From Azospirillum agricola (GTDB taxonomy: Bacteria; Pseudomonadota; Alphaproteobacteria; Azospirillales; Azospirillaceae): 64,000 nucleotides of DNA. Position 1 is the stretch's first letter. Each line of letters starts with the position of its first letter. The position numbers and the translations under genes were made by a program. Below, piece by piece: positions 26,865 through 36,390 of the stretch. The notes under the pieces are model-generated. The model did no database searches. It saw only the letters and a program-made list of their open reading frames with translations, and was not told the origin of the DNA. The stretch lies in the NCBI RefSeq assembly GCF_017876095.1, contig NZ_JAGINM010000009.1:223011-287010 (forward strand). The letters run 5' to 3'.

Positions 26865-29114
26865 ATGACCGGTCCCTTGATGTTCGCCCAACCGTCCGAC
26901 CCGCTCCGCGATCCCCTCCGAGCCCCCGGCCCGTCGCTGGCCTGGGCGGCCGGAACACAGGCGGCCGGAGCCGGTGAGGGCGGGGCGCGCCCGATCCTGG
27001 AGCCGGGGCGCACCTGCTGGCGGATCGAGGACACGCGGCGGCTCGGCGTGATCGTCGACGCCGAGGATTACTTCACCCTGGCCAAGACGGCGATGCGCCG
27101 GGCCAAGCGCAGCATCTACCTGACCGCCTGGGATTTCGACGCGCGGATCCGGCTGACCCCGCAGATCCGCCGGCCGCGCCGTCCCGACCGGCTGGGCAAC
27201 CTGCTGAACTGGCTGGCGACCAGCCGGCCCGACCTGCACATCCATGTGCTGAAGTGGGACTACGCCGAGCTGTTCGATCTGGCGCGCTGGTCGCACCCCT
27301 TCATGCTGCGCAACTGGCTGACCCACCGGCGGCTGCAATACCGGCTGGACGGCGACCACCCGACCGGCGCCTGCCACCATCAGAAGATCCTGGTGATCGA
27401 CGACAGCGTCGCCTTCTGCGGCGGGCTGGACATCACCGCCAACCGCTGGGACACCCGTGCCCACCGCGCCCGCGAGCCGCTGCGCCGGCAGCCCGACGGC
27501 AAGCCCTACGAGCCCTTCCACGACGTCATGATGGCGGTGGACGGCGACGCCGCCCGCGCGCTGGGCGACCTGTTCCGCGAGCGCTGGCGGCGCGCCACCG
27601 GCGAGACGCTGGCGCCGCCCGTGCCGCCGCCGTCCGACCCCTGGCCGCCGGCCCTGCGCCCGCTGGTGCGCGACGTCCGCGTCGGCGTCAGCCGCACCGA
27701 TCCCGCCTGCAACGGCCGGGCGGAGGTGCGCGAGGTCGAGGCGCTGCATCTGGAGGCGATCGCCCAGGCGCGCGAATCCATCTATCTGGAGAGCCAGTAT
27801 TTCGCCTCCGACGCCGTCGCCGAGGCGCTGAAGGCGCGGCTCGCCGAGCCGGACGGGCCGGAGGTCGTCGTCGTCAACCCGGTGCGGACGACGAGCTGGC
27901 TGGAGAACACGGTGATGCTCGGCGCCCGCGCCCGCATCGCCCAGGAGCTGCGCGACGCCGACCGGCACGGGCGCTTCGGCCTCTACGCGGCGAAGACCGA
28001 CGGCGGCAACTGCATCACCGTCCACGCCAAGGTGCTGGTGGTGGACGACCGGTTGCTGCGCATCGGCTCGGCCAACATGAACAACCGCTCCATGGGGCTG
28101 GACACCGAGTGCGACCTGTCGCTCGAGGCCGATCCCGTGGCGCCGGAGGAGGCGCATGTCCGCCGCGCCATCGCCGCCACCCGCGACGACCTGATCGCCG
28201 AGCATCTCGGCCTGCCTCCCGAAACCGTCACCGCCGAGATCCGCCGGCGCGGCTCGCTGGTCGGCGCCATCGAGGCGCTGCGCCGGCCCGAGGGGGAGGG
28301 CCGCACGCTCGACCCGCTGCACGAGCCGGCGCCCGACGGGCTGGCCGCCGCCGTGGCCGACGCGCGGGTCTTCGACCCCGAGCGCCCGGTCGACGCGGTG
28401 GAGATCGTGCGCCGGGTGCTGCCGTCGCGGATTCCGCGCACCCGCCACTGGCTGATGATGCTGGGCGCGCTGCTGCTGGTCGGCGGGCTGTGGTGGATGT
28501 GGCGCTACACGGCGCTCAGCGAATGGGCGACGCTCGACGCCGTGCTCGGCGCCTTCCACCGGCTGCGCGACACCGGGATGGCCCCGCTGTGGCTGGTGCT
28601 GGTCTATGTCGCCGGCGGCTTCACCATGTTCCCGCTGACCCTGCTGATCGCGGCGACCGCCATCGTGATGGGGCCGTGGTGGGGCTTCCCGACCGCGATG
28701 GCGGGGGCGCTGGCCTCGGCCGCCGCGCTGTTCTGGGTCGGTCGGCTGGCCGGACGCGACCTGATCGAGCGCTACGGCGGCACGCTGGTGGCGCAGGCGA
28801 ACCGGCGGCTGTCGGACAGCGGCATCCTCGCCATCGCCGGGGTGCGCGCGGTGCCGGTGGCGCCCTTCACCGTGGTCAACCTCGTCGCCGGGGCCTCGCG
28901 CGTCCGATTCGGCGATTTCATGATCGGCACCATGGTCGGGCTGGCGCCGGGAGCCCTTGCCTTCAATCTTTTGGGGCACCAGCTTGAGCGCACCATCACC
29001 GATCCCGGCGCCGGCGACATCGCCCTGCTCGCCGGGCTTGCGGGGCTGGCGCTGGGACTCGGCTGGCTGACCAGCCGGCTGCTCGGCGCGCGAAAGGGGA
29101 AGGACCAACCGTGA
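26865..29114 (+). CDS. Phospholipase D/cardiolipin synthase-like protein fused to TVP38/DedA domain
   Basis: A 749-aa protein in two parts. Residues about 50-470 are a phospholipase D domain with two HKD motifs: HHQKILVIDD near 170 and HAKVLVVDDRLLRIGSANMNNRS near 386, both intact. Residues about 525-740 hold several transmembrane helices and a SNARE-associated (TVP38/TMEM64, DedA-like) domain with GRLAGRDLIERYGG and RAVPVAPFTVVNLVAG. The fusion suggests phospholipid hydrolysis or transfer coupled to lipid scrambling or flipping in the inner membrane. I start at ATG 26865; earlier starts are in antisense of the transporter promoter. Its stop overlaps the start of the next gene in GTGA, so the two are translated together. 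Confidence 0.85.
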   Translation: MTGPLMFAQPSDPLRDPLRAPGPSLAWAAGTQAAGAGEGGARPILEPGRTCWRIEDTRRLGVIVDAEDYFTLAKTAMRRAKRSIYLTAWDFDARIRLTPQIRRPRRPDRLGNLLNWLATSRPDLHIHVLKWDYAELFDLARWSHPFMLRNWLTHRRLQYRLDGDHPTGACHHQKILVIDDSVAFCGGLDITANRWDTRAHRAREPLRRQPDGKPYEPFHDVMMAVDGDAARALGDLFRERWRRATGETLAPPVPPPSDPWPPALRPLVRDVRVGVSRTDPACNGRAEVREVEALHLEAIAQARESIYLESQYFASDAVAEALKARLAEPDGPEVVVVNPVRTTSWLENTVMLGARARIAQELRDADRHGRFGLYAAKTDGGNCITVHAKVLVVDDRLLRIGSANMNNRSMGLDTECDLSLEADPVAPEEAHVRRAIAATRDDLIAEHLGLPPETVTAEIRRRGSLVGAIEALRRPEGEGRTLDPLHEPAPDGLAAAVADARVFDPERPVDAVEIVRRVLPSRIPRTRHWLMMLGALLLVGGLWWMWRYTALSEWATLDAVLGAFHRLRDTGMAPLWLVLVYVAGGFTMFPLTLLIAATAIVMGPWWGFPTAMAGALASAAALFWVGRLAGRDLIERYGGTLVAQANRRLSDSGILAIAGVRAVPVAPFTVVNLVAGASRVRFGDFMIGTMVGLAPGALAFNLLGHQLERTITDPGAGDIALLAGLAGLALGLGWLTSRLLGARKGKDQP

Positions 29115-29923
29115 TTCGATTCAGCCGAGACCGCGTGGAGCGCATCGCCGCCGCGTTGCGCGCCGCCCGCGCCCGCCGTCCGCGCCGCCGCCAGGAGGGC
29201 CGCAGCGGCCCGGTGCCCGACGGCATGACCGGCTTCACCGTGGCGACCTGGAACATCCACAGTTGCGTCGGGCTCGACGCCCGCTTCGCGCCCGACCGGG
29301 TGGCCCAGGTGATCCGCGACCTCGACGTCGACCTGATCGGCCTCCAGGAGGTCGGCTGGCACCACCGCGGCGAGGCCGGGCTCGACCAGTTCGCCTTCCT
29401 GGAGCGCGCCACCGGCCTGAAGGCCCACGCCGGCCCGACCAAGCACAGCGAGCGCGCCCATTACGGCAACGCCCTGCTGACCCGCCTGCCGGTGCGCTCG
29501 CTGAGCGCCATCGACCTGTCGGTCGGCCGGCGCGAGCCGCGCGGCGCCATCGACGCGGTGGTCGAGGTGCAGGGGCGGCCGGTGCGGGTGATCGTCGCCC
29601 ATCTCGGCCTCGACCCATGGGAACGCGCCAAGCAGGTCGGCGACATCGTGGCGCGCGTCGCGGCGCGGCCCGACCTGCCGACCCTGTTCATGGGCGACCT
29701 CAACGAATGGACGCCCAACTCGCCGCGCCTGAAGACGCTGGCCAAATCCTTCGCCGATGTCGCCAACCCGCGCAGCTTCCACGCCCGCATGCCGACGCTG
29801 CGGCTGGACCGCATCTATGTGTCGGGCGGCTTGCAGATCCCGGCCTTCGAGGTGATCCGCACCGTGCTGACCCGCCGGGCGTCGGACCATCTGCCGGTGC
29901 GCGCGACCATGGCCCTCCCCTGA
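29111..29923 (+). CDS. Endonuclease/exonuclease/phosphatase-family protein
   Basis: A 270-aa EEP-fold metallo-phosphodiesterase. Catalytic landmarks: TWNIHSC near residue 46, the Mg-binding Glu in LIGLQEVGWH near 80, MGDLNEW near 197 and the terminal ASDHLPV. Arg-rich N-terminus of about 35 residues. It begins with GTG inside the stop codon of the phospholipase D gene, so the two products are likely made in fixed ratio. Members hydrolyse DNA, sphingomyelin or inositol phosphates; next to a phospholipase D a lipid headgroup substrate is reasonable but unproven. Confidence 0.85.
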   Translation: MIRFSRDRVERIAAALRAARARRPRRRQEGRSGPVPDGMTGFTVATWNIHSCVGLDARFAPDRVAQVIRDLDVDLIGLQEVGWHHRGEAGLDQFAFLERATGLKAHAGPTKHSERAHYGNALLTRLPVRSLSAIDLSVGRREPRGAIDAVVEVQGRPVRVIVAHLGLDPWERAKQVGDIVARVAARPDLPTLFMGDLNEWTPNSPRLKTLAKSFADVANPRSFHARMPTLRLDRIYVSGGLQIPAFEVIRTVLTRRASDHLPVRATMALP

Positions 29924-29962
29924 TCCTCGGAATCCCCGGCTCTGGTTTCTGATCCGGCCGCC

Positions 29963-29990
29963 GGTCGGACCCTTGGGATCCGACCTTTTT
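29963..29990 (+). terminator. Terminator of the phospholipase D / EEP unit
   Basis: GGTCGGA and TCCGACC pair, with an inner CCC/GGG, followed by TTTTT; about 40 bases after the stop codon. Confidence 0.9.
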
Positions 29991-30238
29991 CCTGACCGCA
30001 CCGTATGGAGGAAAGGTGCTTGTCGAACGTCATACTGATAATTGCGTCTGGAACATTTTTGTGCGGTGCATTGTTGTTTCAACAACAGAGCCTTGCATGA
30101 ATCGGGGGTGCTCTTAACCTATACGAACACCATATCAAAGGTTATGGTTGGTCATACGATCAATCGGACCTGACGGGTTCGAGACGGGTTCAACGGCCCC
30201 TCCCCATACGGGGACGCAACGTGACGTGAGGACGGGAC
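29991..30238. promoter_or_regulatory. AT-rich phaZ promoter region with palindromes
   Basis: Within GC-rich surroundings 30010-30170 is AT-rich. It contains the perfect palindrome TGTTGTT-TC-AACAACA at 30072-30087, a likely dimer operator, and an inverted TAACCT/AGGTTA pair around 30115-30148. No reading frame here looks real. A regulator of PHA turnover may bind, but none is encoded beside it. Confidence 0.5.
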
Positions 30239-31462
30239 TTGCTGTATCACCTGTACGACATGCAACACGCGGCCCTGGGGCCGATGCGTTTCTGGGCCGA
30301 AGCCGCTCAGCACACCTTCCAGAATCCCCTGGTTCCCCTCTCCCACACCAAGCTCGGCCGCGCGGTCGCGGCCGGCGCCGAACTGATCGAGCGGACGACC
30401 CGCCGCTTCGGCAAGCCGGCCTTCGGCCTGGAAGAGACGGTGGTCGAGGGGCGGACGGTGGCGATCACCGAGCGGATCGTGACCCGCACCCCCTTCTGCA
30501 ACCTGCTGCATTTCTCCAAGCCCGAGGGCACGCCGGCCCAGCCGCGCGTCCTGCTGGTCGCCCCGATGTCGGGCCACCACGCGACGCTGCTGCGCGGCAC
30601 GGTGGAGGGGCTGCTCGCCGACCATGACGTGTTCATCACCGACTGGATCGACGCCCGCCATGTGCCGCTGTCGGCCGGCCGCTTCGATCTCGACGACTAC
30701 ATCGAGACGGTGCAGGGGATGATCCGCTTCCTCGGCGAGCGCACCCACGTCGTCGCGGTGTGCCAGCCGGCGGTCCCGGTGATGGCGGCGGTGTCGCTGA
30801 TGGCGGCGGCCGACGAGCCGGTGCAGGCGCGCTCCATGACCCTGATGGGCGGCCCGATCGACCCGATGGCCAACCCGACGACTCCGGTCAAGCTGGCCGT
30901 CGAGCGTCCGCTGTCCTGGTTCGAGAACAGCGTCATCACCACCGTGCCGATGTATTATCCGGGCGCCTTCCGCAAGGTCTATCCGGGCTTCATCCAGCTC
31001 TCGGGCTTCATGTCGATGAATCTCGACCGGCACATCGACGCCCACGTCAACCTGTTCCGCCATCTGGTGAAGGGCGACGGCGACTCGGCCGAGCAGCACC
31101 GCCGCTTCTACGACGAGTACCTGTCGGTGATGGACCTGTCGGCGGAATTCTACCTCCAGACCATCGAGACGGTGTTCCAGAAGCACGCCCTGCCCAACGG
31201 CACCTGGGTGTCGCGCGGCCGCAAGGTGGAGCCCTCGGCGATCCGCAAGACCGCGCTGATGACGGTCGAGGGCGAGCTGGACGACATCTCCGCTCCCGGC
31301 CAGACCATCGCGGCGCACCGCCTGTGCTCGTCGCTGCCCGACGGCATGCGCAAGACGCATTTCCAGGAGGGCGTCGGCCATTACGGCATCTTCAACGGCC
31401 GCCGCTGGCGCCAGAACATCCTGCCGGAAATCCGCGACTTCATCCGCGGCCACGACGCGTAA
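30239..31462 (+). CDS. phaZ: Intracellular polyhydroxyalkanoate depolymerase
   Basis: A 407-aa enzyme that degrades stored PHB granules to hydroxybutyrate. It matches the PhaZ1 family of Ralstonia over the whole length. The nucleophile is Cys175 in VAVCQPAVP, a cysteine lipase-like box typical of this intracellular family; Asp lies in EGELDDISAPGQT and the catalytic His in GVGHYGIF. There is no signal peptide, as expected. The start is TTG at 30239: it gives the conserved beginning M-L-Y-H-L-Y-D and has GTGAGGACGGGA upstream; the next ATG at 30260 would cut off conserved residues. It stands alone, not next to phbCAB. Confidence 0.93.
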   Translation: MLYHLYDMQHAALGPMRFWAEAAQHTFQNPLVPLSHTKLGRAVAAGAELIERTTRRFGKPAFGLEETVVEGRTVAITERIVTRTPFCNLLHFSKPEGTPAQPRVLLVAPMSGHHATLLRGTVEGLLADHDVFITDWIDARHVPLSAGRFDLDDYIETVQGMIRFLGERTHVVAVCQPAVPVMAAVSLMAAADEPVQARSMTLMGGPIDPMANPTTPVKLAVERPLSWFENSVITTVPMYYPGAFRKVYPGFIQLSGFMSMNLDRHIDAHVNLFRHLVKGDGDSAEQHRRFYDEYLSVMDLSAEFYLQTIETVFQKHALPNGTWVSRGRKVEPSAIRKTALMTVEGELDDISAPGQTIAAHRLCSSLPDGMRKTHFQEGVGHYGIFNGRRWRQNILPEIRDFIRGHDA

Positions 31463-31511
31463 GGATGACGGAATGAGCCCTTCTTCCCTTGCGGGAGAGG
31501 GGCTCGTGTAA

Positions 31512-31620
31512 GAGCGCCGAACAGAATTCCGCTTTCGCCATCGGTGCCCAATGGAACCGTCATCCCCGCGAAGGCGGGGATGACGAGTCGAGAGACGACT
31601 CAAGCTTCTGTTCGGCGCTC
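31512..31620. repeat. MITE-like palindromic element
   Basis: A 109-bp element bounded by perfect 15-bp inverted repeats, GAGCGCCGAACAGAA at 31512-31526 and its complement at 31606-31620. Inside lies the palindrome CGTCATCCCCGCG/CGGGGATGACG at 31558-31585, a motif I know as a common dispersed repeat of proteobacteria, and a small GAGTCG/CGACTC hairpin at 31586-31600. There is no coding capacity. It sits between the convergent phaZ and kinase genes. Confidence 0.65.
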
Positions 31621-31665
31621 AAAGCCTCTGTATGATTTTCCGACGGAAGGGCGGCTGAGCGCCCC

Positions 31666-32826
31666 TCACAGCTCCTGCGGCACGGTGACGACGACCGTCG
31701 TCCCGGCGCCGGGGACGCTGTCGATCGACAGGCGCCCGCCGAGCGGGCCGGTCACCGTGTTGAACACCACCGCCAGCCCCAGCCCCTTGTGGCCGCGCCC
31801 GCGCGCGGTGGTGAAGAAGGCGTTGGTCAGCGCCGGCAGATGGTCGGCGGCGATGCCGGCGCCCTGGTCGCGCACCGTCACCGCCCAGGCGGCCTTGCCG
31901 TCGAGCAGGGCGGCCTCCACCGACACCTCGGCCACGCCCGGCCCGCCGCGATAGCCATGGGCGGCGGCGTTGGCGAACAGATGGTGCAGCACCCGCTCCA
32001 GATGCAGACCATGGCCGAGCCACGGGCAGGGCGCCCCCGGCGCCACCCGCACCGTCAGCGGAATCTCCGGATGCAGGGTGGCGTGCAGCGTGGCGGCCTG
32101 CTCGGCCACGTGACGCAAGTCCAGCGCCTCCACCGGCTCGGCGTGCTGGCAGGCGGCGATGGCGGTGAAGGCCTCCACCAGATCGACGGCGCGGGCGAGG
32201 TTGGATTGCAGCAGCGCCGCCGGCTCGTGCAGTTCCTCCGCGCCCTGGCTGGCGAGATCCTGGAGATGGCTGGCCGCCGTCACGCAGATGCCGAGCGGCG
32301 TGTTCAACTCGTGCGCCAGCCCGGTCACCGCCTGGGTGATGGCGCGGTGGCGGGCCAGCTCGGATTCGGCGATGCGGGTGCGGCGCTCCAGATCCTCGCG
32401 CACCACCCGTTCCGACACCTCGCGGATCATCCGGCTCAACTGGCGCAGCAGCTTGGCCAGCAGGTCGGGGGAGGGGGAGATCAGGGCGAGGAACAGGTCG
32501 CGTTCCAGCTCGAACACCGTCACCGGGGTGGCGGCGATCACCGAGGCGGAGCGGGTGCCGCCATCGACCAGGGCCATCTCGCCGAAGCACTCGCCGGTCC
32601 GCCGGAAGCCGACCTCGACCTGTCCGCCGACCGAATCGCTGCGCACGACGCGAACGGTGCCGTCGATCAGAACATAGAGCGAATCGGCCTCCGCTCCCTC
32701 GCGCATCAGGACGCTGCCGGCGGGGGCCTTGAACACCCGGCCCCGGGCCTCGACCGCCGCCCGCTCCTCCGGGGTGAAGGAATCGAACAGGGCGATCCCG
32801 TCGAGGACGCCGGATGAGATTGGCAT
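31666..32826 (-). CDS. Cyclic-nucleotide-binding-domain histidine kinase
   Basis: A 386-aa soluble kinase. Residues about 12-130 are a CRP/cNMP-binding domain (LYVLIDGTVRVVRSD, ECFGEMALVDGGTRSASVIA), lacking a helix-turn-helix. A coiled region leads to the kinase core: H box GLAHELNTPLGICV near 190, N box HHLFANAAAHG near 290, then RDQGAGI and GHKGLGLAVVFN. It may sense a cyclic nucleotide or, like many degenerate domains, another effector; the phosphate-cassette Arg is not in the usual RSA-less form, since the segment reads GGTRSASV with Arg. No partner regulator is adjacent. Start at 32826 (MPISSG) preferred to 32865. Confidence 0.82.
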   Translation of the reverse strand: MPISSGVLDGIALFDSFTPEERAAVEARGRVFKAPAGSVLMREGAEADSLYVLIDGTVRVVRSDSVGGQVEVGFRRTGECFGEMALVDGGTRSASVIAATPVTVFELERDLFLALISPSPDLLAKLLRQLSRMIREVSERVVREDLERRTRIAESELARHRAITQAVTGLAHELNTPLGICVTAASHLQDLASQGAEELHEPAALLQSNLARAVDLVEAFTAIAACQHAEPVEALDLRHVAEQAATLHATLHPEIPLTVRVAPGAPCPWLGHGLHLERVLHHLFANAAAHGYRGGPGVAEVSVEAALLDGKAAWAVTVRDQGAGIAADHLPALTNAFFTTARGRGHKGLGLAVVFNTVTGPLGGRLSIDSVPGAGTTVVVTVPQEL

Positions 32827-33152
32827 GGCTGTCAAGGGCTCCGGGGGATTACGTCCATTTAGCATAAACCAACCCCGCCCCCACGGCGAGACGCTATCGG
32901 CGTCGCGCGCTCAAGGAATTCCCCTTGTCACCGCTCATCACCGCTCATCACCGCCGGTCATGGCGCAACCGGCCGGGCGGTTTCTTTGCGCGCGCGCCCG
33001 TTCGGGCGCATAATCTCCGGAGCGGTCCGCCGTCGTTGCGGGTGGGCCATGGAACGCGGCCGTTCATCGCGCCTTCAGGGACGGAGATGTAGTGTGAAGC
33101 GTGGGACACTGATCGAAGCTCGGCAGCCGAGCCGGGGGCGTGAGCGGTAAGC
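32827..33152. other. Divergent promoter gap with short tandem repeat
   Basis: This 326-base gap lies between the kinase and the sugar-like gene cluster. It contains two tandem copies of CCGCTCATCA (32931-32950) with a degenerate third, and no supported gene. The promoter of the four-gene cluster should be here but has no obvious consensus. Confidence 0.45.
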
Positions 33153-34071
33153 ATGGAACATCATCGTCGTCTGTACCGCACCCTGCGCCTGATCCGTGTG
33201 GTCGAGGAGGAGGTGGCGCGGGTCTACCCGACCGACGTCATCAAGAGCCCGGTCCACCTGTCCATCGGCCAGGAGTTCATCGCGGCCGGCGTCTGCGACG
33301 CGCTGGAGCCGCGCGACCACGTCTCCATCACCTACCGCGGGCACGCCGCCTACATCGCCAAGGGCGGCGACCTCAACGCCATGATCGCCGAGATGTACGG
33401 CAAGAAGACCGGCTGCTGCCAGGGGCGCGGCGGGTCGATGCATTTGATCGACATGAAGGCTGGCGTCATCGGCGCCTCGGCGGTGGTCGGCACCTCCATC
33501 CCGGTGGCCACCGGCTTCGCCCTCGCCGCCAGGCGCCGGCGGACCGGCGGGGTGGTCGTCTGCTTCATCGGCGACGGCGCCACCGAGGAGGGCTGCTTCG
33601 CCGAGAGCCTGAACTTCGCCGCCCTGCACAGGCTGCCGATCCTGTTCGTCTGCGAGAACAACGGCTACGCCATCCACGAACCGCTGGCCAAGCGCTGGGC
33701 CACCGACCGGCTGTGCGAGCGGGTGGCGACCTACGGCATTCCCGCCCGGCGGATCGGGGACGGCAGCGTCTTCACCGTGCGCGACGCGGCGCTGGAGGCG
33801 GTCGCCGCGATGCGCGACGGCGGCGGTCCGGCCTTCCTGGAGATCCTCTGCTGCCGCTGGCGCGAGCATGTCGGCCCGAACGAGGATTTCGACCAGGGCT
33901 ACCGTTCCGCCGACGAGAAGACGCCGTGGGCGGAACGCGACGAGGTCGCCCGGCTGGCCGCCCGGCTGCCGCCGGCCGAGGTCGCCGCCATCGAAACCGA
34001 CATCCTGGCAACGGTGAGCGCCGCCTTCGCCTTCGCCGAGGCCAGTCCTTTTCCGGTGACCGGGGACCTTC

Positions 34072-34091
<20 letters not shown>
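33153..34091 (+). CDS. TPP-dependent E1 alpha-like subunit (sugar-branching candidate)
   Basis: A 312-aa homologue of the alpha subunit of pyruvate/acetoin dehydrogenase E1. The thiamine diphosphate motif is GDGATEEGCFAESLN running to the closing ENN about 27 residues on (residues 147-177); the HLSIGQE and YRGHAAYIAKGG segments near 33-70 are typical. It is somewhat short at the C-terminus compared with PDH E1 alpha. Its stop overlaps the start of the beta subunit by 20 bases. There is no E2, lipoyl domain or E3 gene nearby; the following genes are sugar-nucleotide enzymes. Two-component E1-like enzymes that add a two-carbon unit to keto-sugars are known from octose biosynthesis, and I infer that role here. 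Confidence 0.85.
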
Positions 34092-35160
<1,069 letters not shown>

Positions 35161-35196
35161 GGCCAGGCTGGATCTGGATTCAGGAGAGCACGAACG

Positions 35197-36366
35197 ATGT
35201 TCTACGAGTTGGCGGCGTCCACCTGGGGCCCCGAGGAGATCGCGGCGATCGAGCGGGTGGTCGCTTCCGGCCGCTTCACGATGGGCGAGCAGGTGGCGGC
35301 GTTCGAGCGGGAGTTCGCCGACTATTTCGGCGTCCGCCACGGGATCATGGTCAATTCCGGCTCGTCCGCCAACCTCGTGGCGGTCGCAGCACTCGCCTAC
35401 AAGGCGGAGCGCCCGCTCCAGCGCGGCGACGAGGTGATCGTCCCGGCGATCTCCTGGGCCACGACCTACCACCCGCTCCAGCAATACGGCCTGAAGCTCC
35501 GCTTCGTCGACGTCGAGCTGGACACGCTGAACATCGACACGTCCAAGCTGGAGCAGGCGCTGACGCCGCGCACGCGCGCCATCGTTCCGGTGTCGATCCT
35601 CGGCAACCCGGCGGCGCTCGACGTCATCCGCGCCTTCGCCGACGCCCACGGCCTCTACGTGCTGGAGGACAACTGCGAGTCGATGGACGCCGCGCTGAAC
35701 GGCCGGAAGACCGGAACCTTCGGCGACCTCAACAGCTTCAGCTTCTTCTTCTCGCACCACATCTCGACCATGGAAGGCGGGATGGTGCTGACCGACGACC
35801 TGGAACTGGCTCATCTCTGCCGCGCCATGCGCGCCCATGGCTGGACCCGCGACCTGCCCGCCGACACGCCGCTGTACCGGCGCGGGGATTCGGACCATTT
35901 CGAGGCCTACCGCTTCATCCTGCCCGGCTACAACGTCCGCCCGCTGGAGCTGGAGGGCGCCATCGGCCGCGAGCAGTTGAAGAAGCTGCCGGCCCTGACC
36001 GCCGCCCGGCGCAGGAACATGGCGCTGTTCCAGGAGCTGTTCGCCGGGGACGGGCGCTTCATCATCCAGCGCGAGAACGGCGTCTCGTCCTGCTTCAGCT
36101 TCACGATCATCCTCAACCCCGACCGCGATCCCGACCGGGAGATGGTCTTCGCCGCGCTGAAGGAGGCCGACATCGGCTTCCGCATCATCACCGGCGGCTG
36201 CTTCCTGCGGCACGACGTGCTGAAATATTACGACTACGACACGGTCGGCGAGATCCGGAACGCCCACACGGCGCACGACCTGGGCTTCTTCGTCGGCAAC
36301 CACCCCTATGACCTGACCCCGCAGATCGAGCGGCTGCGCGCCGTGCTCGACCGCGTGTGTTCCTGA
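35197..36366 (+). CDS. ColD-like PLP-dependent NDP-keto-sugar 3-dehydratase
   Basis: A 389-aa DegT/DnrJ/EryC1/StrS-family protein. The PLP region contains NSGSSANL (53-60), EDNCESMDA with the ring-binding Asp158, and SFFFSHHISTMEGGM (182-196). Where sugar aminotransferases carry the Schiff-base Lys (SF...K...GEGG), this protein has His187. Lys-to-His at this site marks the dehydratases ColD and RfbH/E1, which remove the C3 hydroxyl of 4-keto-6-deoxy sugars. Length fits ColD (388 aa) and there is no Cys cluster for the 2Fe-2S of RfbH, so it should use PMP and glutamate without a reductase. CAGGAGAG precedes the ATG. Third gene of the cluster, 36 bases after E1 beta. Confidence 0.82.
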   Translation: MFYELAASTWGPEEIAAIERVVASGRFTMGEQVAAFEREFADYFGVRHGIMVNSGSSANLVAVAALAYKAERPLQRGDEVIVPAISWATTYHPLQQYGLKLRFVDVELDTLNIDTSKLEQALTPRTRAIVPVSILGNPAALDVIRAFADAHGLYVLEDNCESMDAALNGRKTGTFGDLNSFSFFFSHHISTMEGGMVLTDDLELAHLCRAMRAHGWTRDLPADTPLYRRGDSDHFEAYRFILPGYNVRPLELEGAIGREQLKKLPALTAARRRNMALFQELFAGDGRFIIQRENGVSSCFSFTIILNPDRDPDREMVFAALKEADIGFRIITGGCFLRHDVLKYYDYDTVGEIRNAHTAHDLGFFVGNHPYDLTPQIERLRAVLDRVCS

Positions 36367-36390
36367 CGCGGCGGGAAGCGGAGAGACATC

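Noticed and set aside
29991..30238. Possible small RNA or riboswitch before phaZ
   Set aside because: AT-rich with palindromes but no recognised aptamer; better explained as promoter and operator region.
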